From: Mesostigma viride
Lineage: Eukaryota > Streptophyta > Mesostigmatophyceae > Mesostigmatales > Mesostigmataceae
Length of the DNA stretch: 50,673 nucleotides
Assembly (NCBI GenBank): GCA_009746045.1
Contig: RPFO01001347.1
Location: 1-50,673, forward strand
Reading direction: 5' to 3'
Of this stretch, positions 11,462 through 21,639 are shown one piece after another. The notes under the pieces are model-generated. The model had not been told where the DNA came from. It searched no databases and saw nothing but the letters and a program-made list of their open reading frames with translations. A program made the translations under genes and the position numbers. Positions within the stretch are counted from its first letter, which is position 1, and each line of letters starts with the position of its first letter.

Positions 11462-11988
11462 GTCACATCAATCCGGCGCAGCGCCGGGGCGTTCCGCGGT
11501 AATTCCCGCGCGAAAGTTGACGAAATTCGGTGCGCGCGTGCAATGTTGACTGAAATTCGGTGTGCAAGGCTATGGTAGCTGAAAATTTATTGCTCACGGA
11601 ATACGAAGCCATTGTGTACCGGATTTCGCTTGTTCGAACGGCATTGTCATAGGGAAAAATATTATTCACAAAAAAACTCGCGAAACGCTGCTGTATTGGG
11701 TGTGAACGAGGACAAGCACGCAGTTGGCGCAGTTTTTGCTCGCCGTCCGACCAGACCCGTGCATCTTTAAGGTAAGGTCTCGTTTCCCAAACTAATTGAC
11801 GGTGGAAGCGAACACGTTCTACCAGTTCCTTACATCATTTTAAAGAAACCCAGCGTAGGATTTCCCTTAATTTTGCGTTTCCGATTTTTACGCCCCTTCC
11901 GCGAAAAAGTGAGAATTATAGGAGCGCTGACAGGGGCAACACTGCATGTCGTGCTTTTAATCGCTTTTTCGTCTTTTCTTGCAGCTAT

Positions 11989-12156
11989 ATGACTTCGCTT
12001 GGGAGCAGCAACATCGCCCGGTGTTTATCCTGCGGGCGGGGCTTGCTGGCCCCGTCCGGAGTGTGCTCGGGGTGCGGGAAAAACCACAGCTACTGGTTTA
12101 TAACGTCGACAACCCCCCATTTTCTGGTCATTAACCGGCGTATTCTTGTGGTTTAA
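11989..12156 (+). CDS. Possible small zinc-ribbon protein, 55 aa
   Basis: A short open frame starting four bases after a strong 3' splice site (gtcttttcttgcag, ending 11984); a matching donor AAG|GTAAGG lies near 11773, giving a ~212-bp intron with a 5' exon that may be untranslated. The protein has C-x2-C-x10-C-x2-C (CLSCGRG...CSGCG, residues 12-29), a zinc-ribbon spacing, then an aromatic stretch (SYWFITS) and a hydrophobic end ([11 protein letters not shown]). No family recognised. It could instead be an exon fragment of a longer gene or a transposon remnant. Confidence 0.35.
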   Translation: MTSLGSSNIARCLSCGRGLLAPSGVCSGCGKNHSYWFITSTTPHFLVINRRILVV

Positions 12157-12470
12157 GCTTCCGGCGACGGGCGAAAAGAGCTCTTACCATGACGGCATGC
12201 TCTGGGGAGGCGTTCCGAGAAGGACTGGGGCGGGCAGGCAAATTTACACGCGACAGTGCCCGCACGTCGCCTGCGCACCCCGGCGTACAAGGCAAAGCGC
12301 AGTGTTTCCCTCCTGGACGGCCCATCGCTGCCTTTGCCGGGCGGCATGTTGGGGAGGCGGCTCCTTCTTCCTTTCTTACCGCCCGTTTCATAGTTCATAC
12401 CCCGTGAGTTTCCCAACGGAGGCGTGTTAATGATGAGCGGCTGCATGCATGAATGAACGGGTGTATGAAT
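12157..12470. other. No gene recognised
   Basis: Unassigned sequence between the possible zinc-ribbon gene and the (GGGA)n tract. It contains TTTCCCAACGGAGGCGTGTTAAT near 12410, which resembles the LINE/SINE 3' hairpin ends found elsewhere in the window. Confidence 0.4.
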
Positions 12471-12472
12471 GA

Positions 12473-13047
12473 GGGAGGGAGGGAGGGAGGGAGGGAGGGA
12501 GGGAGGGAGGGAGGGAGGGAGGGAGGGAGGGAGGGAGGAGGGAGGGAGGGAGGGAGGGAGGGAGGGAGGGAGGGAGGGAGGAGGGAGGGAGGGAGGGAGG
12601 GAGGGAGGGAGGGAGGGAGGAGGGAGGGAGGGAGGGAGGGAGGGAGGGAGGGAGGGAGGGAGGAGGGAGGGAGGGAGGGAGGAGGGAGGGAGGGAGGGAG
12701 AGGAGGGAGGGAGGGAGGAGGGAGGGAGGAGGGAGGGAGGAGGGAGGGAGGGAGGGAGGGAGGGAGGGAGGGAGGGAGGGAGGGAGGGAGGGAGGGAGGG
12801 AGGGAGGGAGGGAGGGAGGGAGGGAGGGAGGGAGGAGGGAGGAGGAGGGAGGGAGGGAGGGAGGGAGGGAGGGAGGGAGGGAGGGAGGGAGGGAGGAGGA
12901 GGGAGGGAGGGAGGGAGGGAGGGAGGGAGGGAGGGAGGGAGGGAGGGAGGGAGGGAGGGAGGGAGGAGGGAGGGAGGGAGGAGGGAGGGAGGGAGGGAGG
13001 AGGGAGGGAGGGAGGGAGGGAGGGAGGAGGGAGGGAGGGAGGGAGGG
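12473..13047. repeat. (GGGA)n tetranucleotide tract
   Basis: About 575 bp of GGGA repeats with occasional GGA units. Long Gly/Arg/Glu or Pro/Ser/Leu open frames on both strands are artefacts of it. Confidence 0.98.
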
Positions 13048-13057
13048 TATGTATGAC

Positions 13058-13377
<320 letters not shown>

Positions 13378-13805
13378 TTCTCTGCTTAGGCGTTGGAGCA
13401 CACGCATGCACTGGAGGAAGGGGGTGATGAAAACCCAGACCAACTGTCGCACCCACCCCTCCACCTTCACCAAGCGTAAGGCCAAGCGTGCCATGGGGTA
13501 GGGTAGCGGACGCAAGTCACCAACGTCAGGGTGCTCACCAGGCTGGTGGATGAGAAGATGGGGGCAGGCCCCTGTCAGATGCAGAGAAGAAGAAAAGGAA
13601 AAGGATGCAGCAGGGCCGTGAGAACGTGCCCCCGGGTGTGGCATTAGCCACTATATAGCTAGCTAGCTGGCTAGAGGTGTGTTATTAATGCATTGTACTA
13701 TAGGCATGTGCCCCCAAGTATGCCTTCCTGCATTGTAAATATGATGCATAATGTAATGATGTGTTGTTTGGAACCTTCTGTACACCAAGGTGGAATGATT
13801 GCCAT
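13378..13805. other. No gene recognised
   Basis: Unique sequence after the tetranucleotide tracts. One plus-strand stretch (about 13395-13502) reads as a basic peptide ending in KRKAKRAMG, but there is no start, no homology that I recognise and no further support. Confidence 0.4.
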
Positions 13806-13980
13806 GAAACCCTTGTAAGAACAATAGAAAGCTGCTTTTTCTGTGGTATTTATGCTAGCATCTGTCACCAATTTGTCATCCAACCAGCCTGAAGCTTTGT
13901 GGGCAGGCTGCATGGGATGTGTTTCGAACATGTGCCAAGTTCTAGCTCCAACTGAGTCCACTTGGGTCTTATATATGTTA
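13806..13980 (+). repeat. 184-bp satellite unit, diverged copy
   Basis: It shares the block TTTATGCTAGCATxTGTCACC and the following ~130 bp with the units at 14829, 16711 and 16894. A LINE fragment separates it from the next unit. Confidence 0.8.
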
Positions 13981-13984
13981 AAAA

Positions 13985-14085
13985 TATAATTACTTACAGC
14001 AGAGTGAAATCACTCAAACCAAAGCAAACGCCCAGCTATAAACCTATATACAGAGCCATGTCAAAGCTCTATACTATGATAAGAC
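13985..14085 (-). repeat. ~100-bp dispersed hairpin repeat, copy 1
   Basis: Also present at 20870-20985 and 21242-21330 (opposite orientation). It contains GAGTGAAATCACTC, a perfect short hairpin, and an AT-rich end. It may be the 3' end of a LINE or SINE whose body is the neighbouring fragment. Confidence 0.65.
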
Positions 14086-14111
14086 CAATGGAAACGCCTA
14101 ACGGGAGGAAC

Positions 14112-14790
14112 CTAATAGCCCTGCTGCACCGCAAAATCAGCCCGCGTACGGCGGAGCATGATGTCCGCCATGGCCCGAGTCAGCGCCACCGACAAGCGCT
14201 GACGCCAATATGACGTCCAGGTCCGCGCCGACCATGGGGCCCGCTGGCCCTCCAGGTCCAGCCGGTCCTCCCGGAGCCGGCAACACTCCTTGAAGAAGGC
14301 GGAGGTCAGGGGCCCCATGGCCCCAAACTCCTCCAGGACAAAGGGCACCACACGATGGTGCCCGACGTCGCCGTAGGCCAGGAGCTTGGCCCGCTCCGCC
14401 CGGTCCGCCGTGTAACCTGCCGTGAGGGAGGCCCCAGCCACGTGGCTAAGAGCCAAGGGCCGCGCCACCGAAACGTCAATAAGCAGATGCCGGCCACCCC
14501 CCTCAAAGTCCAGCACCACGATGTCAGGCCGGTGGTTGGGGGAATAGAAGGCAGCGCCATCCGCATCCTCGGACCGGATGTTCGCGTGGGGGAAAACCGA
14601 CCGAATCATGGCGAGCACCACCGTCAGGAGGACAGTGTGCAAATACAAATACCAATTCTGATTCTGTTGGCCCCCATGCAGGCAAGGTAGTGAGTCCCCG
14701 TGGGATCCAGCGGCTGCCCACAGCTACCACAAGGCCGCCCGGCCGGAACAAGAGGCTGCGGGGCAAATAGCTGGTGCCGGAGCGCCACCG
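14112..14790 (-). pseudogene. LINE ORF2 C-terminus: CCHC zinc finger and RPD-type (REL-like) endonuclease
   Basis: Read on the minus strand, a CGSCGQPLDPTGTHYLAC knuckle (C-x2-C-x9-H-x3-C) is followed, after a frame break, by HRPDIVVLDFEGGG and LLIDVSVARPLA. CCHC plus RPD...D is the layout of the restriction-like endonuclease end of R2/Dualen-type LINEs; a basic tail (SYWRQRLSV) and an in-frame stop near 14112 follow. The body upstream is missing, so it is 5'-truncated. The start of the same region recurs at 20405-20528. A dead fragment inserted between two satellite units. Confidence 0.65.
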
Positions 14791-14828
14791 AGTAGTGGCT
14801 GATATATGTGCAAACCTATGATGAAATA

Positions 14829-15013
14829 CTTGGAAAACACTGAAAAACTGCATTTTGGGGGTATTTATGCTAGCATTTGTCACCAATTTGTCATCCAACC
14901 AGCCTGAAACTTTGTGGGCATGCTGCATGGGATGTGTTTAGAACATGTGCAAAGTTCCAGGCCCAACTGAGTTCATTTGGTGTCATTATGTATGCATATG
15001 TGTGATAAAACCC
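14829..15013 (+). repeat. 184-bp satellite unit, interrupted by a TTAA insertion
   Basis: Full-length unit ending GATAAAACCC directly before the TTAA target of the piggyBac-like element. Its downstream neighbour resumes at 16711. Confidence 0.9.
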
Positions 15014-15017
15014 TTAA

Positions 15018-16706
15018 CCCCTAAATGGTCTGAGATCCTGCCGATAAATCGGCTGGATCTTCACAATTTTGCAAACCAGATGCCATCCAACCTACCCATA
15101 TCCAATGGCTGTCCTTGGGGGCCAAGCATGTCCATGAGTTGCCCTTCGGGTTGGTATATCACAACCTCACATATATGCAGGGTAGGCCTTGTTTAACTGC
15201 CGTCAAAGTCAGGGGGGTCAAGACGCGCGTTTTCATTTTTGGTAGAATGTGCATTTTGAATTATGTTACAAGACCTAGGCACCTACCACTTCAGGGATGA
15301 TAAACAATTAGTTGCTGAACAGTTTGAGCCATTGGGGTCATCATTTGGGTGGGTATACCAGCAGTTACACCCAGTACAGCCCATAGGGGTACCGTTGGTA
15401 AAAAGCAACCAAGGGAGTAGGGGTGGGCATACGACCTCCTAATATGGCCACCAACCATGCCAAACAATACATTTCCCTTCCACAATGATGGGGAAACATA
15501 ACTGCATCATCACACTGCCCTTACATGGCACCTATGTGCAGGTGCCACCTTGTCCATGCACGTAGGTAACGTGGTACGGACACCATACGCAAGGCATGCA
15601 TTCTAGGAGGCAGCCACCAACAAACTAGTGGTGTTGAGCCTATTTCAGCCTGCCCTAGCAAGGATAAACTAGGCCTAAGCTGCTATAGCTTGCCAGGTGA
15701 TGGCCAGCACACCTGGTGGCACATGCTGTCAATGGGAAGCTTTTACTCACCAGTTACGTGCTTGATGATGCCACAGAGACCAGCCAACTGCATCACACTC
15801 ATGCAATATGTGTATGGGAAATGTATAACAAACATATATGGAGGTATTCAAACCCATACAGCCTCTAAAACTTATCACCATCACCCTGTGGCAGGTCAAC
15901 TGACTGAGGGAAGCATCTAAGAATGGTGTTTTAGAAAGGGGCCAGGCCAGGGTCAAGAAAGAGCATGAATAGTGCAAAAAGAATGTGCTACACAAGCTAG
16001 AACGTATATATAAATGTCAAACATCGATAGGAAAACGATGCTTAAGCTTTACCAGGCATGGATGGCGTTACCTTGGCCCAGGCGGTGGCCGCAAAATGGC
16101 GCATTTCGGCACACCAAAGCTGTGCAGCATGGTCGCTGGATTCGGCGATTTCTGGCCACCCTTGCACGTTTACGACTACTATGTATCATAAAAAGTAAAA
16201 AGAAACCGATATATCCTTTAAAATACGCCGGAAAGGTATTGCTGTCAACGTTTCTATCGTCCGGCCTGATCGCAGTTTTTTCCAGCAATAACGCTGCCGA
16301 CACCAATCAAATGGCATTCCCGCGAACCAAAAATTGGCCTGTATGATCCTTAGGACGTTTAAAATCAATATCCTAAGTTTGGACAGAAAATTCGAACGCA
16401 AACGTAAATGCCATGCGTGGGCGCAAGCCGCCATGGCCAGGTCGTCGTTTTCCGGAATGCACGTTGTACGTGAAAAAGTACCCTGACCCCTTGTACTTTG
16501 ACCGGCCAGAACACCTCTATAACTTTGTCAAAAGTATGCAAACCCTAGTACCATGCTGTGAAGAATTTTATAAACTTTCGATCTTCTCAGCTAAACTTTT
16601 CCTAATTCTCAATAGATTTCGCGGCATCTGGTCCCCCGAGAAGGGGCCGATGCATCGGCTGGAACTCGATTTTTGGCGGAAAATCGGCAGCAAGACCATT
16701 TAGGGG
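15018..16706. mobile_element. Non-autonomous piggyBac-like DNA transposon (1,689 bp)
   Basis: Perfect 14-bp terminal inverted repeats CCCCTAAATGGTCT (15018-15031 and complement at 16693-16706) are flanked by TTAA on both sides (15014-15017, 16707-16710). The ends and the TTAA duplication are those of the piggyBac superfamily. The tandem satellite supplies the empty site: at 16881-16906 the same flanks read GATAAAACCC-TTAA-AAAACC with nothing between. Subterminal parts are also partly inverted (GCCGAT-rich near both ends). No transposase frame exists inside; the longest frames (about 110 and 96 aa) show no motif. It would need a transposase supplied elsewhere. Confidence 0.85.
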
Positions 16707-16710
16707 TTAA

Positions 16711-17070
16711 AAAACCATGAAAAACTGCATTTTTTGGGTATTTATGCTAGCATTTGTCACCAATTTGTCATCCAACCAGCCTGAAACTTTGTGGGCATGC
16801 TGCATGGGATGTGTTTAGAACATGTGCAAAGTTCCAGGCCCAACTGAGTTCATTTGGTGTCATTATGTATGCATATGTGTGATAAAACCCTTAAAAAACC
16901 ATGAAAAACTGCATTTTTTGGGTATTTATGCTAGCATTTGTCACCAATTTGTCATCCAACCAGCCTGAAACTTTGTGGGCATGCTGCATGGGATGTGTTT
17001 AGAACATGTGCAAAGTTCCAGGCCCAACTGAGTTCATTTGATGTCATTATATATGCATACATGCCAGAAA
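16711..17070 (+). repeat. 184-bp satellite, two tandem units
   Basis: Start-to-start distance is 184 bp (AACCATGAAAAACTGC at 16713 and 16897). The units are nearly identical. A further strongly diverged unit follows to about 17220 (GTGCTGAAAATACGG, TTTTTTGCTAGCAAATGTCACC). Confidence 0.9.
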
Positions 17071-17349
17071 GTGCTGAAAATACGGTATTTTTTGCTAGCA
17101 AATGTCACCATGTTACCATGGTGCCGACTCCCAAAAAATTTTTTGACCACATGGCATCATAAGATATCTGATTAGGTACCTTGGTGCCAAATTTGAGGCC
17201 AAACTGACTATTAGCCTATCTTGAAATAATTACCAGGGAACAAAAACGCGTTTTTGGATTGATGTGGTTGGCATAGCTAGGCAACATTCTAGGCATGGCT
17301 GCCTTAGCGGCAGTGACGCCAATGGTTACAAGCTAGGGCTATTGCTATT

Positions 17350-18740
17350 CTAGCCCGCTGGGGGCGTCCACATCTTGTGGTTGATCATCAGGTCCCCGCC
17401 CCTCCAGTACACCTTGGGCTTCTGGGGGTCCTGCTTATGGCGGAGGTATTCCGGCCACAGGTCGCGTCGCTGCTGTTGCTGAGCGGGGGTGAGGTCGTCA
17501 TCCAGCGTCCAGGTGAGGTCGTGCAACCGCTTGCGGCGAGAGAGGAACCGCTGCTTATCCTCAGGGGAGGAGAAGGTGAGTAGGACTGGTGGGGGAGCCG
17601 CCTTGTCCCGTGAGTGGGGAAGGCGGTGGCACCCACGCAGTTCTACCTCACCTACCAGGCCCATGAGGGTAAGAAGCTGGTTCTTGAGCTCGTCAGCAAG
17701 AGAGGTTGACGTCTCACCTGGCTTCTGGGGGAAGCGACGTAGCACCACTCGGCACTCGCGGCGAGCGCGGTCGGTGACCTCCCGTTGCTGGGCCTGGCGG
17801 TGGTCCTCCAGCTCCTGGAGCTTTGTGGCGATGGCGTCGGTGGTGGAGGCGGTCGCTGACCGCAGCAGGTCCGCGTAGGAGAGCGGCGGGAGGTCGCCAG
17901 CATCCTGCCGGGGGGCTGGGATGCAATGGTGGCCGTCTGCTCCGCTATCTTGGGGACCTGTGTGGCCAGGGCCTCGGTGTGGGCGGTGATGGCCTCAAGC
18001 TTCTTCAGGAGCACGCCACACTTGCCCTCCACCTGGTTAAGGCGAGAGACAAGTGCCGCATGCGTTTCCGAAGCTTGCGCCGCGGTGTGCAGCGTCGTGA
18101 ACTGGGGCTGGAGCTTGTGGACGACCTTGGTTTCCACGTTGGAGACCCGGGCCTCGACCGTGTTGAGCGTGGTGTTCAGCGATGTCAGCTGCTCGGCCAG
18201 CGGCCAGGTCACGTGCTCCTCCAGCACTGCGCGGATGTCATCCTTGCAGAGGGAGGAAGCCGATGGGGCTGCCGGCTGTGCGGGGGCTGGGGTGCGGAGC
18301 GTGCGGGTGATGTCGATGAGGCGGAGCTGGAAATGGCTGGTCAAGATAGCCAGGCGTTGTTGTGCTTCGTTCATAGCATAGAGCCAGGACATGTCTCCAT
18401 TGTAGTCAATAGCCGAGCTCTTCACGAAGAGCTTCCGCTCCTGTTCGAGGAACTGGAGAACCTCAATGCATTCCTGCGGCGACAATTCTTGCCACCCGGT
18501 GAGGGAGAATCCTCGGTCGCCGGGGAGGAACTGTCGCCATTTGCGAGCGTGGCAGGGTTTCTTGGGCTCAGGCGAGGCGCTGGGCGATGGGGCTGCTGGC
18601 GGTGGGTTGGCAGGCCCAGACGGCTGGTTGGCGGGTAAGCCTGGCGGCTGAACAATGGCGAGGGCGAGAGGGTTGGGCTGGGCGCTGGGAAGCTGTGCCA
18701 GCTCCTTTTCCAGCCCTCGTTTTGCTTTGGTAGTCGTCAT
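17350..18740 (-). pseudogene. LINE ORF1 copy 2 (frameshifted)
   Basis: Minus-strand relative of the copy at 9623. Frame 18740-17652 carries the Pro/Ala-rich N-terminus and the coiled coil; it loses frame near 17910 at a C-rich run (SQPPG versus SQPPRLDAGD in copy 1), and frame 17748-17350 holds the RRM-like block and the LDDDLTPAQQQQRRDLWPEY end. It is intact where copy 1 is broken (around 18190), so the two copies have independent lesions. 5' flank (TCAGATCTTTTGCGTCTGAG and the TGGTCTGACC region) and 3' flank (GCTAGAATAGC...) match copy 1, giving approximate element borders. Confidence 0.8.
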
Positions 18741-18914
18741 AGCTGGTCACGTGCGTAACTTTGTCTATACTGCGTGGCAGCCGTAACCGTTTATACTGGC
18801 AAGTGCGTCTTAGAAAGGCGCATCGAATGCAAGTGGTCTGACCGAATTTGGGGCTCAGACGCAAAAGATCTGAACTCCGCCGTCAGCCATACCGCCGTCA
18901 GCCATTTTCGTTAC

Positions 18915-19222
18915 TCAATCTCTGGATAGCCTTAGCTTAGTCCTTGTACAGCCATGCTACGTCCTGGCTTCGATCACATTACTTGCCCACGCTCCTCGTT
19001 ATGATATGCTCACATGGGTCTTATTGCACCCACAGGCTGCCGGATCGTTAGCGTGTACGTCCGTTTAGCTAGCGCGCCCGAATGCAGCTGTGGCATGCCT
19101 TAGGCATGAAGGAGACTGGGGGGCTCTGCCCTTTCTCCTGTTGTGCACACACAGGGATTAAAAGCACTTCGGTGCTCCGTGACTCCCCAACGGGAGCACG
19201 AGTTTAATTAATTAATTAATTA
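18915..19222 (+). mobile_element. SINE-like element family 1, second copy
   Basis: Runs from the AGCCTTAGC end to GGAGCACGAGTTTAATTAATT; it is in the opposite orientation to the copy at 11129. It lies just upstream of ORF1 copy 2, not in its 3' region, so the two occurrences are independent insertions. Confidence 0.65.
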
Positions 19223-19780
19223 ATGTGCACACGCCAAACAATCGGGGGCTCCTGGACCGCCGCGGCCCCCCCCGCTCGACCCTGCTGCCGCTGCACACCC
19301 GAGCGCTGCGGCTAGCCGCGGCGGACCTGTTGAGCCCGGGCCGCAGGCGCGCCCACCCGCGAAACGTAATATATAGTCATGCATGATTACCGCGTTAAGT
19401 TGCGATTGACGCCTAAAATTCGGCGTCGCAACTGAACGCGGTAACGCAACTTAATTAATTAACGGTATAATTATAGGATATATAGCATCCCACCCCCTCA
19501 TGCAGTCCTCCTCTGACGGACTTCTCTACTACGGCATTTGACAGCTCGATCGTCAAGCCCGATCGGCAGCGCTAGCTGGACCAGCTAGCTAGCGCTGCAG
19601 CATCATTGAAGCCGCCCGGCAAAGTCAGTCCATTTTCCAGACCGGGTATTTTGTGATCAAGAAAGGCGGGCTACAATGACACGCCGCCCGTCGGGTGCAG
19701 CCAGCCAGCCACACAGTGCGTCAGAAACCTGCGTTTTATACCACAAACGAATGTGCCGTCATGTGTGCCGGCTTAATTTC
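19223..19780. other. No gene recognised
   Basis: GC-rich, then TA-rich sequence. The CGCGTTAAGTTGCG / CGCAACTGAACGCG arms near 19391-19443 form an imperfect inverted repeat. No supported gene. Confidence 0.4.
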
Positions 19781-20290
19781 CGGCGGCAACTCGCTTCAAG
19801 CTCGATCCTTGGCAGCTGGCTCCCCTCCACGGCCGACGACATCAACACCCACGTATTGGCCAGGCCTGCCATGCAGGCGGCCCTCCGCCGCCGCCTCGCG
19901 ACAGGTTCTGGACGTGTCACGTGTTGCAGTACCTGAGTGAGCGGCCCGCTCGATCACTTGGCGCAAGCGTGCATTCTGTTCAAGGCCCTTGTCCTCAGCA
20001 TCCAACTTTACGGCTGCGAGGCGTGGACCTAGCTGGACCAGGCGCTGAGCAAGCATGCAGCTTGACGGCACTGTCACTCAAATGTTCCGTCACATCCTCG
20101 GCCGGCGTCCGCTAGGTCAAGAGCGCCGCACCTGCTGGGCCGAGCTCTACTGCGAGCTCCCTCTTGTTGACACTTGACACCCAATTATACCATCCGACAC
20201 GTACCGCCGCCTCCTCTTTGCCGGCCATCTTGCCGGCCCGCACAAACCACCTGGGTAAGAATACCGATGCATGTGGGCCCTGCGGGCGGG
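19780..20290 (+). pseudogene. LINE reverse transcriptase thumb/C-terminal fragment
   Basis: The stretch LGSWLPSTADDINT matches the minus-strand RT fragment at 36925-37670 exactly, followed by frame-broken remnants of the ALVLSI.LYGCEAWT and RMxRHILG..AELYCELPLV blocks seen at 37020 and 36640-36720. It ends in LLFAGHLAGP. Several frame breaks and small duplications; dead. Confidence 0.65.
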
Positions 20291-20404
20291 CTTAGTAGGA
20301 CTGGCCAAGTTCTATAGGTAGACTGGATCGAGGGGGGCGGTCATCCACGTCGACCACAAGCCCTGGGCGCAGGCGCCCCCAGCATGCCACCCCGGCAAAC
20401 CCCA

Positions 20405-20528
20405 GCTTATAGGGAATACATATTCATTGTCCTCCTGACGGTGGTGCTCGCCCTGGTTCGGTCGGTTTTCCCCCACGCGAACACCCGGTCCGAGGATGCG
20501 AATGGCGCTGCCTTCTATTCCCCCATGC
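20405..20528 (+). pseudogene. LINE ORF2 C-terminal fragment (same region as 14540-14648)
   Basis: About 124 bp nearly identical to the start of the RPD-endonuclease fragment at 14112-14790 (VLLTVVLAxxRSVFPHAN..SEDA), broken off just before the RPD motif. Confidence 0.7.
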
Positions 20529-20679
20529 CGCGTTCCTCCACTCGATCACACGAAAATGGCTGACGGCGGTATGGCTGACGGCGGAGTTCAGATCTTTTGC
20601 ATCTGAGCCCCAAATTTGGTCAGACCACTTGCAGGCCCTAGCTCTTGTATAGCTGTGCTGATCTTCCCCACCTATGACG

Positions 20680-20868
20680 AGCTCCCCTTAGCTGGGTGTT
20701 GCCCGAGACTCTGGGTGGTGCAGGTGCCCTAGTGCACCTAGAGCAAGGGTAGTTTACATTCCCACCCTTGCAGGAAGTAGCTTAGAATGTATGATAGGCC
20801 ATATGCCCCCTCTCTGGGCTATGTGCTACATATACTCCCAACGAAGTTATGTTCCTAATTAATTAATT
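20680..20868 (+). mobile_element. SINE-like element family 2
   Basis: Shares GTGCACCTAGAGCAAGGGTAG and the following ~150 bp with copies at 34885-35010 (plus), 35617-35790 (minus) and, more diverged, 33290-33462 (minus). It ends ACTCCCAACGAAGT...TTCCTAATTAATTAA: a short hairpin then the (TTAA)n tail. Confidence 0.65.
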
Positions 20869-20869
20869 A

Positions 20870-20985
20870 TCGCAGTATAGAGCTTTGACATGGCTCTGTA
20901 TATCGGTTTATAGCTGGGCGTTTGCTTTGGTTTGAGTGATTTCACTCTGCTGTAAGTAATTATATTTTTAATATATATATTGAGT
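20870..20985 (+). repeat. ~100-bp dispersed hairpin repeat, copy 2
   Basis: TTTATAGCTGGGCGTTTGC, then the hairpin GAGTGATTTCACTC and an AT-rich tail. Matches 13985-14085 (reverse) and 21242-21330. Confidence 0.75.
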
Positions 20986-21001
20986 GATTTATCTAGTACC
21001 A

Positions 21002-21151
21002 AATCCGAAAGGCTTGCATCACTCCCCGGAAAGGAGAACTTTTGCGGATGACTGTAGGTGTAAGTTGGCGATGCCCTAGGATCCGGAGACGTCCCACCTA
21101 TAGTCAGCGAAAGTTGGTGCGAGAGGTCCCCAGTTCGATTCCGGTCGGATT
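21002..21151 (+). ncRNA. tRNA-like/SINE-head sequence with B-box
   Basis: A perfect pol III B-box-like GTTCGATTCC lies at 21133-21142, followed by TCGGATT (21145-21151), which can pair with AATCCGA at 21002-21008 as a 7-bp acceptor-like stem. The 150-nt span is too long for a normal tRNA without an intron, and I find no convincing A-box, D-arm or anticodon arm. The complement encodes the DRNRTGDL peptide typical of tRNA-derived spurious frames. Most likely a degenerate tRNA or the head of a SINE. Confidence 0.3.
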
Positions 21152-21175
21152 CATTTGCAGATCGCGTTTTTCCGC

Positions 21176-21235
21176 GTTTTCCGCGGACCGGCACTGAACG
21201 CAAATGGTTTTCACCTTTGCGGCGTGCCTGATCAG
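21176..21235 (-). repeat. 60-bp repeat shared with 34757-34820
   Basis: The complement reads CTGATCAGGCAC...GTGAAAACCATTTGCGTTCAG, present in the other orientation at 34757-34820. Part of a dispersed element next to the tRNA-like sequence. Confidence 0.65.
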
Positions 21236-21241
21236 AATATA

Positions 21242-21330
21242 CTATTCAGTTTATAGCTGGGCGTTTGCTTTGGTTTGAGTGATTTCACTCTGCTGTAAGT
21301 AATCATATTTTTATAATATATATTCATTGA
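21242..21330 (+). repeat. ~100-bp dispersed hairpin repeat, copy 3
   Basis: Same body and GAGTGATTTCACTC hairpin as at 20870-20985, about 250 bp away, with the tRNA-like sequence between them. Confidence 0.75.
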
Positions 21331-21509
21331 GAATGATAGATGACGGAGGTGAGATGGGCATGCAACATAAGGAAAAACCGGGTGAATCGCGCCTCTTGCC
21401 CTTCGCGGGTGAATTAGTATCCGCGTAGAAAAGTACATCGATGTACCTGATGATCATCGGGTACTCCGTGGCATGCCTTCAGTGCATGCATGTCCATGCA
21501 CTGCCTTAC

Positions 21510-21622
21510 TTACTTAGTGCTCCGCGGTTCCCCAACGGGGACACGAGATTAATTAATTAATTAATTAATTAATTAATTAATTAATTAATTAATTAATTAA
21601 TTAATTAATTAATTAATTAAGC
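21510..21622 (+). repeat. LINE/SINE 3' end with long (TTAA)n tail
   Basis: TTCCCCAACGGGGAC hairpin followed by about 18-20 TTAA units, the longest such tail in the window. The body upstream (about 21440-21510) is short, so this is a heavily 5'-truncated insertion. Confidence 0.7.
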
Positions 21623-21639
21623 AAGCAAGTTCATTGAAA

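Noticed and set aside
21002-21151. Functional tRNA gene
   Set aside because: B-box and a possible acceptor stem are present, but there is no A-box or anticodon arm and the length is wrong; kept only as tRNA-like.
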